The position numbers and the translations under genes were made by a program. From the NCBI RefSeq assembly GCF_900110415.1, contig NZ_FODR01000001.1, positions 124,001 through 188,000 of the forward strand: a stretch of DNA of 64,000 nucleotides. The letters are read 5' to 3'. This document shows, piece after piece, positions 1 to 8,644 of the stretch. Position 1 is the first letter of the stretch. Each line of letters starts with the position of its first letter. This stretch comes from Mucilaginibacter sp. OK283. GTDB lineage: Bacteria; Bacteroidota; Bacteroidia; Sphingobacteriales; Sphingobacteriaceae. The notes beneath the pieces are model-generated. The model made no database searches, had not been told where the DNA came from, and saw only the letters and a list, made by a program, of their open reading frames with translations.

Positions 1-1
1 G

Positions 2-61
2 CGGTGCATTGACAGTAAAAACCCAATCAATGTTATTAAATTTGACCGCGAATACACGTGA
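2..61 (+). CDS. possible 3' tail of an upstream gene (partial)
   Basis: One forward frame is open from the left window edge to a TGA at 59-61 and would give a 19-residue C-terminus. The frame has no stop and reads like protein, but it is too short to identify. It may be only a chance open frame. The following 70 bases up to the hydrolase start show no clear feature. Confidence 0.25.
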   Translation, partial: RCIDSKNPINVIKFDREYT

Positions 62-132
62 TTGTTTGAGGCGGTTCGCTGGCGCTCGTTTACTTAGCTG
101 CTCCGGGTTATGGCGCTGTAATAATTGAACGA

Positions 133-1302
133 ATGAATTGTATTCACTATTTATTTTATAAAAGCCGCATGGTCCGTTTTGCTATTTGTATTGTTTTATT
201 GCTGATATCCCTGCTCACCATTTTTAAGGCCTTTGAATACTCGATGTGGATGGTGTCTATCATAGCCACAGAGTTTTGCTGGGTGTTTATGCTGCTTACT
301 TTAGTCGTATTGTTATCGGGTTTCTTATCATCCAAATATCAGCTTGCGGGTACCATCGCGGGCATTATGGCTTTAATCTTGTTTACAACGCCTATCATTA
401 GGGCGTACCGAGTTGCCGCGAACCTGAAGCAGGATTTTATAGCCGTATTTGGCCCGGGCGGCCCTATTGCTGATAGCGCCAATACGCAGCTGCCTTACAG
501 CTTTTTCAATATGTTCAGGCGCAATAACGATATTGCCTATAAAACCTATATCTACAACAAGTACCCGGATTTAAACCTAACTATGGATTATTTTCCCTCG
601 CAAAAAAAGGGCAACAGGCCATGCGTGGTGGTGGTACATGGAGGATCATGGAACAAAGGCGATAACAAACAACTGCCCGAACTGAACAGCTACCTGGCCG
701 GCATTGGTTACAATGTGGCGGCAATAACCTATCGCCTGGCGCCCAAATACCAATCGCCGGCACCGGTTGAAGATGTTTATGCCGCTATAGCTTACCTGCG
801 CCAACATGCCGCTGCGTTAAATATAGATACCGGCAACTTTGTGTTGCTGGGTAGGTCGGCGGGGGCGCAGATAGCTTTGCTTGCTGCTTATACCCTGCGC
901 GAGCCGGGCTTAAAGGCCGTGATTGATTATTATGGCCCGGCCGATATGGTGTGGGGTTATTCTGTACCGGCAAGCCCCCTTATTATGGATTCGCGAAAGG
1001 TAATGTGCGATTATATTGGCGGAACGTATCAGCAGGTACCAAAAAAATTCGCGGCTTGCTCTCCGCTGGAATTTGTGAATAAGCAATCGATACCTACTTT
1101 GATCATTCATGGAGCAAACGATGTACTGGTATCGCCCGACCATAGCAGGCGGTTGAACCTTAAGCTGGAACAAAACGGCATTAAACATTTCTATCTCAGG
1201 TTACCCTGGGCTACCCACGGCTTCGATTTTAACCTGAACGGGCCCGGCGGCCAGCTGGCCACTTATACTGTTGAACGCTTTTTAAATGCCGTCACAAAAT
1301 AA
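133..1302 (+). CDS. membrane-anchored alpha/beta hydrolase (esterase/lipase type)
   Basis: 389 residues. The first ~95 residues hold three hydrophobic segments (about 14-33, 37-62 and 69-90), so the enzyme is anchored in the inner membrane with a soluble C-terminal domain. That domain has the hallmarks of the carboxylesterase/BD-FAE type: an HGGSW oxyanion-hole motif at about 169-173, a GRSAG nucleophile elbow with Ser at about 242, an acidic residue in GANDVLVSPDH near 328, and the catalytic His in ATHGF near 361. The substrate cannot be read from sequence; an ester is expected. The gene stands alone and converges on the S41 lipoprotein gene downstream. The fold and triad are secure; the topology is inferred from hydrophobicity only. 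Confidence 0.85.
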   Translation: MNCIHYLFYKSRMVRFAICIVLLLISLLTIFKAFEYSMWMVSIIATEFCWVFMLLTLVVLLSGFLSSKYQLAGTIAGIMALILFTTPIIRAYRVAANLKQDFIAVFGPGGPIADSANTQLPYSFFNMFRRNNDIAYKTYIYNKYPDLNLTMDYFPSQKKGNRPCVVVVHGGSWNKGDNKQLPELNSYLAGIGYNVAAITYRLAPKYQSPAPVEDVYAAIAYLRQHAAALNIDTGNFVLLGRSAGAQIALLAAYTLREPGLKAVIDYYGPADMVWGYSVPASPLIMDSRKVMCDYIGGTYQQVPKKFAACSPLEFVNKQSIPTLIIHGANDVLVSPDHSRRLNLKLEQNGIKHFYLRLPWATHGFDFNLNGPGGQLATYTVERFLNAVTK

Positions 1303-1355
1303 TGCTAACAACGGGAATACCTTACCCGGCTCATCAATACCGGCCTCAGCGTTAT

Positions 1356-2849
1356 TTAGTTCCCAATCAGGCTTAATGCTTTTTTCAGGTCGGGATCGTT
1401 TTTTGTTACCACATCCAGCGGGGTATACAGCACGGCATACTTTGGTATAATACCCCTTGTATATAGCGGGTTTTTTGCAAAAGCATCTAATCGCATCCAC
1501 GGAAACTCAACAACTATATGGGTATTTGGAAGCGTTAAATGTTGTAGCGTGCCCCCATTACAACCTTCCTCTGCGCCGGCTGTTTCACGGCCTATAAATG
1601 TCGCATTTTTACATTGCGCTTTTAGCGCTGCAGTAAACAGGGCAGCAGACGAAAAAGTAGCGCCATCAATTAAAACCAATAAATTCCCATTGTAATGGTT
1701 GGCCATTGCAAGCGGCAATGCGCCATATAACTTGCCGAATATTGGTTTAACACCAATGTGATACCATGAACTTTCTTTATTGCCCGGCTCAAAACCCGTT
1801 TTAAAACTTGCGGTCCGGCTTGTATCAAAGTATTTTTCAAAACTGTTTGCAGCCGGGTCAGGAATCCTCGATTTCATTTCCTTAACAATATGAAAAGGGG
1901 CATCGGCAAGGTATGATAATAGCCGGATAGCTATCCTGATATCGCCGCCTGTATTGTGCCTTAAATCAAGCACCAGGTTTTTTGTGCCCTGTTGATGGAT
2001 TTGTTTGAATACCTCCTTGTAAAGCGTAGTATCGTCGTACTGAAATGTTGTTGCCTTAAAGTACGCGGTGGATTTATTTTTTAAAAAAAGCAGGGGAAGG
2101 TTGCCGGTGTTTTTTGCCTCGGCCCAGCCCGCAAAATTGTCAACCGGTTTCGGCTGGATGCTTGTATTGTTGCCGGCAGTATCCAACACTAAGTTTTTTA
2201 CTACCCCTGCCTGTGTTTTAATGTTAATGTGATAGGGCCCTTTCCAGTGGTAATATTTATAACATGCATCTTCAAAGCCATCGTATTCGCTTAAAAATAA
2301 TTCTTTAAATGTTTGGCCCTTGCCATCGGCGCAATACAAATCGGCCCCATGATCAATTATTTGTGCTGCCGGGATGTTATTCATACTTAAAATTTCGTCG
2401 CCCGTATTTAATTTATCAGTTTGGTGGGTTGTAACCCAGGCATGATGATCGCGAACCAATACTTCAAATGGTAAATGAGGTTCTTTATCAGCGGCTGTTT
2501 TTTTGTATCCTTCGGAATGCCTTAGCTGCGTATGTCCGCATTTTAACCTGCACAAAAAGGGGTAAATACTACTGATAAATTCAGTTTCGGTGAGCGGCCT
2601 GTCAATGGCCGAATAGGCCTGGTGATATGCTCTTTGTAAACTATCGGAGGAGGTATAAATTCCGTAAGCCGGGTGCATTTCTTTAATGGCCGCCCATAGT
2701 ACGTCCATATCGGCCTGCATGTTTTTAACGGTAAGCTTATTCGCTGTTGTATTTGGAATTGCCAAAGCTTTAGGTCCATTTTGATGGCAGGCCGTAATTG
2801 TAATAACTAATGCCCATGGCATTAGCAGGAATAGGTTTTTCAAATTCAT
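1356..2849 (-). CDS. S41 family peptidase-like lipoprotein
   Basis: 497 residues. The N-terminus is a lipoprotein signal ending in the lipobox ITAC (Cys21), so the mature protein should be membrane-anchored and extracytoplasmic. The C-terminal half has the S41 (tail-specific protease) core: a segment LDLRHNTGGD near 295-305 and the nucleophile region DGATFSSAALF near 395-405. The N-terminal half resembles the helical S41 prodomain. No PDZ domain is obvious, unlike the CtpA gene at 44.4 kb. It probably cleaves peptides at their C-termini in the periplasm, but no substrate is indicated. It starts at an ATG and has no tight operon partner. Confidence 0.8.
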   Translation of the reverse strand: MNLKNLFLLMPWALVITITACHQNGPKALAIPNTTANKLTVKNMQADMDVLWAAIKEMHPAYGIYTSSDSLQRAYHQAYSAIDRPLTETEFISSIYPFLCRLKCGHTQLRHSEGYKKTAADKEPHLPFEVLVRDHHAWVTTHQTDKLNTGDEILSMNNIPAAQIIDHGADLYCADGKGQTFKELFLSEYDGFEDACYKYYHWKGPYHINIKTQAGVVKNLVLDTAGNNTSIQPKPVDNFAGWAEAKNTGNLPLLFLKNKSTAYFKATTFQYDDTTLYKEVFKQIHQQGTKNLVLDLRHNTGGDIRIAIRLLSYLADAPFHIVKEMKSRIPDPAANSFEKYFDTSRTASFKTGFEPGNKESSWYHIGVKPIFGKLYGALPLAMANHYNGNLLVLIDGATFSSAALFTAALKAQCKNATFIGRETAGAEEGCNGGTLQHLTLPNTHIVVEFPWMRLDAFAKNPLYTRGIIPKYAVLYTPLDVVTKNDPDLKKALSLIGN

Positions 2850-2970
2850 TGCAAAAAATATTATCTATTTACTCTTAACCCCTGATCCCGAAACAGTCTG
2901 AAATATTTTGTTTTTTCCTTTACGCAGGTCGGACATTTCAACCATTCACCCAATCAACTATTCGCATTAT

Positions 2971-4317
2971 TCACCCACTCACCTTCGGCTCCCTGAACCG
3001 GCTAAAAAACACTATAGCCAACAGGCAAAGCACAGCTCCGCAAATACCATTAAGCCGCAGTCCGTAATCATGCCCCGGATCTTTACCATATACGGTTAAA
3101 AAAGCAAACAGGGCTATACCCAGTGTTTGGCCTAATTTTACAAACAGGTATTTAACGGCAAAAAACATCCCCTCGCGGTTTTCGCCGGTACGCAGGGCCT
3201 CGCTTTGGGCAATCTCGGCAAGTATCGCGTTCGGGAGGATCCCTAATGAGGCCAGCGGAAAAGAGGCGCTTAAAACCAGGATATAAATTTGTACCTGGGG
3301 CGCAAATGGAAATTTACCCAAAAAAAATATCGCTACAAAAATGAGGCTCAACAAGCCAAATGAAAAAAGTACAATTGTTTTTTTGCCGATTTTTTTTGAC
3401 AGGTAATTAACAACAGGGTAAAACAACAGGGAAAGAAGCACCATCGACCCCATTAATATGCCACCCATTGATTTGGGCAAGGGCAGCAGTACTGTCAAAA
3501 AATATAATAAGCCACTGGATATGATGCTGAGCGACATGTAATACGAAAAATCGGATATGAGGTAGTACTTAAAATTACGGTTCTCGAAAGTTTTTTTGAT
3601 AGCCGGAAAAAAGCGTAAATGTGTGGGCTTACTGCTGGAGTATTTTTTTTCATCGATGGTTAAAACCGGCACCAGCATAATAAGGCCGGCAAAGCCACAC
3701 AAGCCCCAGATGGTATACTGCACTGCCGAATTGCGGTCAAATACGTGGAAACTTTGCTGCACCTGGTCGGCAAAGTTATTTACCATGGCCGATATGATGA
3801 TACCAATAACAAAACCCACCTGTTGAAAAGATGAAAGCTCTACTTTTTCGGCAGCGGTATCGGCCATCTCGGGTAACAGCGCATTATACGGAATAATATA
3901 GCTGGTGGCAGCCATAAAAAAGCAAACAAGGGTAAACATGATCCAGGCCGCATTTTTCATGCTTTCCATTCGCATTACGGGATGAAAGGTAAGCGCACAA
4001 AACACAACCGCGGGCAAAATAGCCCATTTCATGAAAGGGATACGCCGGCCTCCCGGGTTTTCACTTTTATCGCTCAGCGAACCTATGAAGGGATCAAAAA
4101 CGGCATCAACAAACCTGCCCGAAGCAACGATGATTGACATGATATTGAGCACCCCAAACACCAGCAATTGCGGCACCAGCGGAATTAAACCCGAGTTGGA
4201 TGGCGGCAGGTAAAAATAAGGCAGCATCACGATAATGATATTAGTCATTACGCTCCAGCCTATCATCCCGCAAGCGTATGCAAGTTGTTTTGAAAGTGGA
4301 AGTTTAGCTGCCGGCAT
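2971..4317 (-). CDS. MFS transporter, glycoside-pentoside-hexuronide:cation symporter type
   Basis: About 448 residues with roughly 12 hydrophobic helices. Family signs are the loop after helix 2 (FVDAVFDPFIGSLSDKS followed by GGRRIPFMKW) and SYIIPYNALLPEM, both typical of MelB/GPH-type symporters. Such carriers move sugars or glycosides with a proton or sodium ion; the substrate is unknown. I take the ATG at 4315-4317 as the start; an in-frame TTG three codons upstream is less likely. The stop codon lies in a run of heptamer-like repeats (2941-2985) that looks like a single degenerate arm. Upstream lies the 4367-4564 inverted repeat and then the molybdoenzyme gene on the same strand. Confidence 0.85.
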   Translation of the reverse strand: MPAAKLPLSKQLAYACGMIGWSVMTNIIIVMLPYFYLPPSNSGLIPLVPQLLVFGVLNIMSIIVASGRFVDAVFDPFIGSLSDKSENPGGRRIPFMKWAILPAVVFCALTFHPVMRMESMKNAAWIMFTLVCFFMAATSYIIPYNALLPEMADTAAEKVELSSFQQVGFVIGIIISAMVNNFADQVQQSFHVFDRNSAVQYTIWGLCGFAGLIMLVPVLTIDEKKYSSSKPTHLRFFPAIKKTFENRNFKYYLISDFSYYMSLSIISSGLLYFLTVLLPLPKSMGGILMGSMVLLSLLFYPVVNYLSKKIGKKTIVLFSFGLLSLIFVAIFFLGKFPFAPQVQIYILVLSASFPLASLGILPNAILAEIAQSEALRTGENREGMFFAVKYLFVKLGQTLGIALFAFLTVYGKDPGHDYGLRLNGICGAVLCLLAIVFFSRFREPKVSG

Positions 4318-4366
4318 GGTATGCAATATGCAAATATTAACTCAATGCCGCAAAGGGTGGGAGGGA

Positions 4367-4564
4367 AAAGGTTAAAGGCGAAAGGTCAAAGGCAAAAGGT
4401 AGCTTCGGCGGCAGAGAGGGGGCGGATAAAAGGTGAAAGCCGAAAAGGTGGCTTCGGGTGAAGGAGATAAGCTACCGGAGGGTAGTGCTTAAATAAAGGC
4501 TCACCTTTCGCCTTTGACCTTTCGCCTTTGACCTTTCGCCTTTAACCTTTCACCTTCAACCTCC
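4367..4564. repeat. inverted heptamer repeat, word AAAGGYN
   Basis: The left arm (4367-4401) is five consecutive 7-mers of form AAAGGTT, AAAGGCG, AAAGGTC. The right arm (4502-4564) is nine 7-mers of the complementary form (CACCTTT, CGCCTTT, GACCTTT) and ends one base before the TTA that is the molybdoenzyme stop codon. The centre carries further degenerate copies (4428-4452). It fills the gap between two co-directional genes. Confidence 0.85.
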
Positions 4565-5359
4565 TTACAGTCCCGAGTAATAATCATAGCCTTGCTCGGC
4601 CCAGTAATCGGGCGGGCGGTTATCGCTAAAAGTCATGGTGCCTATGCGTTTCAGGTTTTTGATGCCATATTTAACCGGGATGATGAGCCTTAAGGGCGCG
4701 CCGTGTTTTGGCGGCAGCGGCTGTTCATTTACCTCGTAAGCCAGCAGGGTTTGCGGGTGCATAGCGCTCGGCATATCAATGCCCACGTAATATCCTTTAT
4801 CGGGCGTTGCCAGGCCTACATATTGTAGTTTTGCCTGGTCGTCTAATTTAAAGTGACTGATAAAATCGCTGAATTTTACGCCACCCCAATGCGATATCTG
4901 GTCCCAGCCCTCAACGCATTTAAAATCATAAACAATATCGGTTTTTGGTAGGGCTTTAATATCATCAATAGAGATGTTCAGCACTTCGCCCGAGTGTTTT
5001 TTTACCTGCAACCGCCAGGCGGCTACATCTATTTTTCCTTCACTGCCAATATCTTCATTATGGCGTACATTTTTGGCCGCCATTTCTTTGGGGTAAGTTT
5101 TTACCAGGTTATTATTGCTGAATACCCTGCGGAAGGCAAGCTCGGTTTTGTTTAAAGCCCTGCGTAAAGGGGCCCGCGCCCCCGCGGTTACGGTTGCCGT
5201 TTCTTCGGGCGAATTATAAAGCCATTTCCAGCCACCATACGCGGCTCCGGCTGCTATAAAAAAGGTGCCGAATGATATAAAATTGCGGCGGCTTATCTTC
5301 TGCTCCACCGTAAGCGGTTTTTTAGGGCTTATATTTTTTTTATTGAACGGGTTTTTCAT
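4565..5359 (-). CDS. Tat-exported molybdopterin-dependent oxidoreductase (sulfite oxidase/MsrP fold)
   Basis: 264 residues. A twin-arginine signal SRRNFISFG (Arg24-Arg25) precedes a hydrophobic stretch, so the enzyme should be exported folded with its cofactor. The SUOX-type molybdopterin domain covers about 90-250, with the likely molybdenum-ligand Cys148 in FKCVEGW and a cofactor-pocket segment PPKHGAPLRLIIP. Relatives include MsrP (YedY), which reduces oxidised methionine in the periplasm; this copy could act on that or another S- or N-oxide. The start overlaps the end of the cytochrome b gene by 20 bases, so the two are translated from one message and probably form a membrane electron-transfer pair. 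The exact substrate is not determined. Confidence 0.85.
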   Translation of the reverse strand: MKNPFNKKNISPKKPLTVEQKISRRNFISFGTFFIAAGAAYGGWKWLYNSPEETATVTAGARAPLRRALNKTELAFRRVFSNNNLVKTYPKEMAAKNVRHNEDIGSEGKIDVAAWRLQVKKHSGEVLNISIDDIKALPKTDIVYDFKCVEGWDQISHWGGVKFSDFISHFKLDDQAKLQYVGLATPDKGYYVGIDMPSAMHPQTLLAYEVNEQPLPPKHGAPLRLIIPVKYGIKNLKRIGTMTFSDNRPPDYWAEQGYDYYSGL

Positions 5360-6053
5360 CGGTTTGTGGGGTTGGGGTTTCGGTAATTGGTTCAGGATCT
5401 TTTACTGCGATAACTTCAAAGCCGGATATTACCGAGCGGAAATTATTCCAGCCGGCCAGTATCACCTGTATGATGTGGATCAGGAAGAAAAATACATAGC
5501 CAATAGTTAGGGCAAAGTGAAGTATGCGGGCAAAATGATAGCCGCCGCAAAGCCAGGTTAAATAATAAAACTGCACCGGTTTGTAAATAGCCAGCCCTGT
5601 TATCAGCGAGCCAAAACCCATTACAATAATTGCAGTGTACGCAATGCGCTGCGCGGCATTATATTTGTTTTGAGGCGGCGCCATTTTGCGGATGTGCAGA
5701 TCATGCAGCAGCACCAGCCAGGCTTCTTTAAATGATTTTTTTTGCGGCACCAGTTCGCGCCACTCGCCAGATATGATGGTGTACAATACATAAACCAGGC
5801 CGTTAAGCGCAAAAGCCCACATAAACAGAAAATGGAAGGCCATCCCCTCAGATAACCGGTGGGTTATGTTAAAGGCATGGTAAAACCCCTGCGGAAAAAA
5901 GCTGAAAAAAGTATGCCCAAACAGGGTGATGCTGTACTCATCATTGGCCCAGTAAATAAGCATCCCGCTCCATATCATAATGGTGAGGATGGGAAAATTT
6001 ACCCAGTGCGTCCAGCGCATGACCAGCGGGTGTTTTTCTTTTATTGTTTTCAT
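5340..6053 (-). CDS. cytochrome b561-type membrane subunit
   Basis: 237 residues with four to five transmembrane segments and paired histidines suited to haem b: RWTHWVNFP at about 14-22, HAFNITHRL near 65 and HFARILHFAL near 170, with another His in FLIHIIQ. This matches prokaryotic cytochrome b561 subunits that pass electrons from the quinol pool to periplasmic molybdoenzymes. It is the first gene of a two-gene unit and overlaps the molybdoenzyme gene by 20 bases, so it most likely supplies that enzyme with electrons. The C-terminal ~20 residues are Pro/Thr/Glu-rich and lie beyond the membrane domain. Confidence 0.85.
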   Translation of the reverse strand: MKTIKEKHPLVMRWTHWVNFPILTIMIWSGMLIYWANDEYSITLFGHTFFSFFPQGFYHAFNITHRLSEGMAFHFLFMWAFALNGLVYVLYTIISGEWRELVPQKKSFKEAWLVLLHDLHIRKMAPPQNKYNAAQRIAYTAIIVMGFGSLITGLAIYKPVQFYYLTWLCGGYHFARILHFALTIGYVFFFLIHIIQVILAGWNNFRSVISGFEVIAVKDPEPITETPTPQTDEKPVQ

Positions 6054-6118
6054 TGAGTATTATGTTTGACCTTGGAAAATTAAAGTGTTGAATGTTCAAA
6101 AGAGCGTCGGCTTGTGCG

Positions 6119-6247
6119 ATTCCTTCCTTGGGGAAGGGGGAGGTAGGGGTTAAATCAGGCGTTCAGCACCATTCTGCTTGTCGCTCGTATAACCCCTCCC
6201 TGCCTTTGCGCTCATTGTCAGCCGCACCACTCCCATTGGGAGGGAAT
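6119..6247. repeat. intergenic inverted repeat, GGGAGG-rich
   Basis: The left arm (6119-6153) carries CCTTCCTTGGGGAAGGGGGA followed by GGTAGGGGTT. The right arm (6189-6247) carries AACCCCTCCC and later CTCCCATTGGGAGGGAATT. The arms are complementary in blocks and contain nested small palindromes. It lies between two genes of the same strand and is a different style of repeat from the heptamer elements. Confidence 0.6.
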
Positions 6248-6318
6248 TAAAAAAACTTTCTGAAATTCCTTGTTTGTAATCCACAACCCGTTTGTGAACA
6301 ACAAAGCTTTCTTTTTAA

Positions 6319-7113
6319 TTATTTACTCGCACCCATATCAAATCCCGATTTTGCCGCAGCCAATATAGCACCATTGCCGGTGTTTTGTACAAAGCCAATA
6401 ACCTCATAGCCGGCAGCGCTAAAACCATTTGGCAAAGCAATATTTGCTGTGCCGGCGCCAGCTGTGTTTAATGGTACGCTTTGTAGGTTACGTACTATTT
6501 GAACGTGCGATAATGTGCGGCCGCCGTTTTCGCCACGCTGCACTTTGGTTTGCCCGTTTTTTTGCACCAGGGCCAATAGTAATGTGGTGTTCTTGCCTGC
6601 ACCTTCGGCCTTGTACTGCACGGCAATATGGCCAGCGTTATTTTGCGCGTTAAGCGTTAGGCCGCCCGCCGGGGCGGCGCGTAAGCCGGCGCTAATAGCA
6701 TTACGCAAAGTACCTTCTTCCGATCCTACAAATTCCTTATGCCCGTTAACCACTACCTGTGGCGTATAAACCGATTGCAGGTTTAGCCAGTTAGCATATT
6801 GGTTTTGGCGTTTCGAGTAATCGGCACTGCTAAAAGGATCTTTCCAACCCAGGCGGTTCCAATAGTCAACGTGGAAAGCCAGAATGTAAACCGGTTTATC
6901 GCCATCTTCCTTCTGTATCCGGGCAACCAGCTCATCGGCCGGCGGGCAACTGGAGCAACCCTCGGATGTAAAAAGCTCAATTACCGCAAATCCGTTGCCT
7001 GTAATTTCCGGATGCCTTTTGTTTGCTGCACTATCGGAGATAGTAAATGCCAACGTTGCCAAAACCGTTACTGTAAGGCCGGCAGCGATAGCCAATATTT
7101 TAAATCGTTTCAT
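6319..7113 (-). CDS. DUF1223 secreted thioredoxin-fold protein
   Basis: 264 residues. A hydrophobic N-terminal segment (about 5-25) looks like a signal peptide or anchor. It is followed by VIELFTSEGCSSCPPAD with a CxxC pair (Cys53/Cys56), the signature of the DUF1223 family, which has a thioredoxin-like fold. Other conserved family features are AFHVDYWNRLGWKDPFSS and YTPQVVVNG. The function is unknown for the family; a periplasmic thiol-redox role is an inference from the CxxC. It is divergent from the ECF sigma gene across a 254-base AT-rich gap (7114-7367) in which I see no clear operator. Confidence 0.85.
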   Translation of the reverse strand: MKRFKILAIAAGLTVTVLATLAFTISDSAANKRHPEITGNGFAVIELFTSEGCSSCPPADELVARIQKEDGDKPVYILAFHVDYWNRLGWKDPFSSADYSKRQNQYANWLNLQSVYTPQVVVNGHKEFVGSEEGTLRNAISAGLRAAPAGGLTLNAQNNAGHIAVQYKAEGAGKNTTLLLALVQKNGQTKVQRGENGGRTLSHVQIVRNLQSVPLNTAGAGTANIALPNGFSAAGYEVIGFVQNTGNGAILAAAKSGFDMGASK

Positions 7114-7367
7114 AATCTTTATCAGTTTGATATACGTTTTTATGGCTTAGTCGGCTTGTTTTGGATATCCTTACAAAAAATTATTTTTTATTTGGCAGGC
7201 CCTATTGCAGGCAAATAAATGCGTAATTAAAATATAATCAACAGGATATATGTAAATTTAAGCAATTATAAACCGGTTTCGGGCAAGTAAAAAAAGCAAT
7301 ATTATATTGTAAGGATTGGACGGCATAAACGACTAATAGAATAAAGTTTCATGAATATACATGTTTA

Positions 7368-7940
7368 ATGGCTACCGAAAATCAACTTTTAAATCCCCGG
7401 CTATGGGTTGCAGCCCATGCCGATTATCTGTATGGCTATACGCTGTCGCGATTGAACGACGAAGAACTGGCTAAAGACCTTGTGCAGGAAACTTTTTTGG
7501 CAGCTTTACAAAGGGCCGATAAGTTTGAAGGCAAAAGCTCCGAACGTACCTGGCTAACAGCTATCCTTAAAAACAAAATCATTGATGTTTACCGGAAAAA
7601 ATCATCGGGCTTAAAAAACACCGATGTTAAACAGGCCGAAGAGGAGCAGCAGGATTTTTTTGACGAAGACAACGGGCATTGGAACAAGGCCTACCAGCCA
7701 AAGCCTTTTGGTATTGAAGACCATGACCCATTGGCGGGCAAGGAGTTTAACAGCATATTACAAAAGTGCATGCAAAAACTCCCCTCTCTTTGGATGGCTG
7801 TTTTTACCATGAAACATATTGATGATGCCAATACAGATATTATTTGCAGCGAGCTTAAAGTTACACAGGCCAACTTTTGGGTAATTATCCACAGAGCCAA
7901 ATTGAACCTGCGTGCCTGCCTTCAAAAAAACTGGGTTTAA
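7368..7940 (+). CDS. ECF-type RNA polymerase sigma factor
   Basis: 190 residues with the two-domain ECF layout. Region 2 contains ELAKDLVQETFLAALQ followed by ERTWLTAILKNKIIDVYRKK; region 4 is the C-terminal ~50 residues (LPSLWMAVFTMKH through ANFWVIIHRAKLNLR). The linker is long and acidic. It is followed after 12 bases by a small gene with an HxxxCxxC motif, the usual place for an anti-sigma factor, then by a Lys/Met-rich exported protein and a redoxin. This suggests an envelope or oxidative-stress regulon. I did not find the AAAC/GTCATAC promoter that precedes four other genes in this window in front of this gene, so self-activation by that motif is not supported. Confidence 0.9.
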   Translation: MATENQLLNPRLWVAAHADYLYGYTLSRLNDEELAKDLVQETFLAALQRADKFEGKSSERTWLTAILKNKIIDVYRKKSSGLKNTDVKQAEEEQQDFFDEDNGHWNKAYQPKPFGIEDHDPLAGKEFNSILQKCMQKLPSLWMAVFTMKHIDDANTDIICSELKVTQANFWVIIHRAKLNLRACLQKNWV

Positions 7941-7952
7941 AAAATTAGCTAT

Positions 7953-8231
7953 ATGAGTCCACTAAAACATATTATATACAATTGCAGGCAGGCTACATTT
8001 TTGATTGAAAAAAAACAATACAAAAAATTAAGCTTCCGCGAATTTATCGAGCTGCGCATCCACCTGGCGGGATGCTCGGTTTGTACATTGTATAACAAGC
8101 AAAGCCGAGTTATTAACCAAATGGTGCAGCAGCTTTTTCATGACTCGATGAAAAACGAAGGGGCACATCTTGATGAGGGTTTTAAAAAAGACCTGCAACA
8201 CCGTATTGACGAGGAACTGAATAAAAATTGA
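7953..8231 (+). CDS. small zinc-finger anti-sigma-like protein
   Basis: 92 residues. The segment HLAGCSVC is an HxxxCxxC motif as in zinc-binding anti-sigma (ZAS) domains, preceded by a helix ending KLSFREFIELRI. There is no transmembrane segment, so it would be a soluble cytoplasmic ZAS protein. It begins 12 bases after the ECF sigma gene and is very likely its co-transcribed partner and inhibitor. That role is inferred from motif and position; direct homology is weak in such short proteins. Confidence 0.7.
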   Translation: MSPLKHIIYNCRQATFLIEKKQYKKLSFREFIELRIHLAGCSVCTLYNKQSRVINQMVQQLFHDSMKNEGAHLDEGFKKDLQHRIDEELNKN

Positions 8232-8292
8232 AATACTTTGTAAGGTATCATTAAGCCGCCCGACTAAGGTTGAAATGTTGGTATAAAACAAC

Positions 8293-8559
8293 ATGAAAAC
8301 TAAAAATCAAAGTATGAAAACAATTATTTCAGGCGCATTGGCAGCAACAGTAGTTGCACTATGTTTAACCCTTAACGTGCAGGCTAAATCATTAACTCCG
8401 GCAAATTTAAAAGCACCGGTTACCGCAGTAAGCGATACCGGCAAAATGGCCAAGGGCAAAATGAAAATGGCTAAAATGGAAAAGAAAAAAATGGCCAAAA
8501 TGGAAAAAAGCAAGATGAAGATGGATAAAATGAAAAAAGACACAGCAGGTAAAATGTAA
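8293..8559 (+). CDS. small exported Lys/Met-rich protein
   Basis: 88 residues. A signal peptide ends near VQAKS (about residue 33). The mature part is mostly repeats of K-M-x-K (KMKMAK, EKKKMAK, EKSKMKMDKMK), highly basic and methionine-rich. Such composition could scavenge oxidants through Met or bind soft metals, but no family is recognised. An internal ATG at residue 8 could be an alternative start. It sits in the ECF sigma cluster and is followed by a strong terminator at 8585, so the redoxin gene may be read from a separate promoter. Confidence 0.7.
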   Translation: MKTKNQSMKTIISGALAATVVALCLTLNVQAKSLTPANLKAPVTAVSDTGKMAKGKMKMAKMEKKKMAKMEKSKMKMDKMKKDTAGKM

Positions 8560-8584
8560 CCTGGTTTTGGTTTGTTGATCGTTT

Positions 8585-8614
8585 AGAGGGAGGTGATGCT
8601 CCCTCTTGTTTTTT
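8585..8614 (+). terminator. Rho-independent terminator after the Lys/Met-rich gene
   Basis: An 8-bp stem AGAGGGAG/CTCCCTCT with a 6-base loop is followed by TGTTTTTT. Confidence 0.85.
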
Positions 8615-8644
8615 AATCCTATTTTATAATTCTTAATTAATTCA

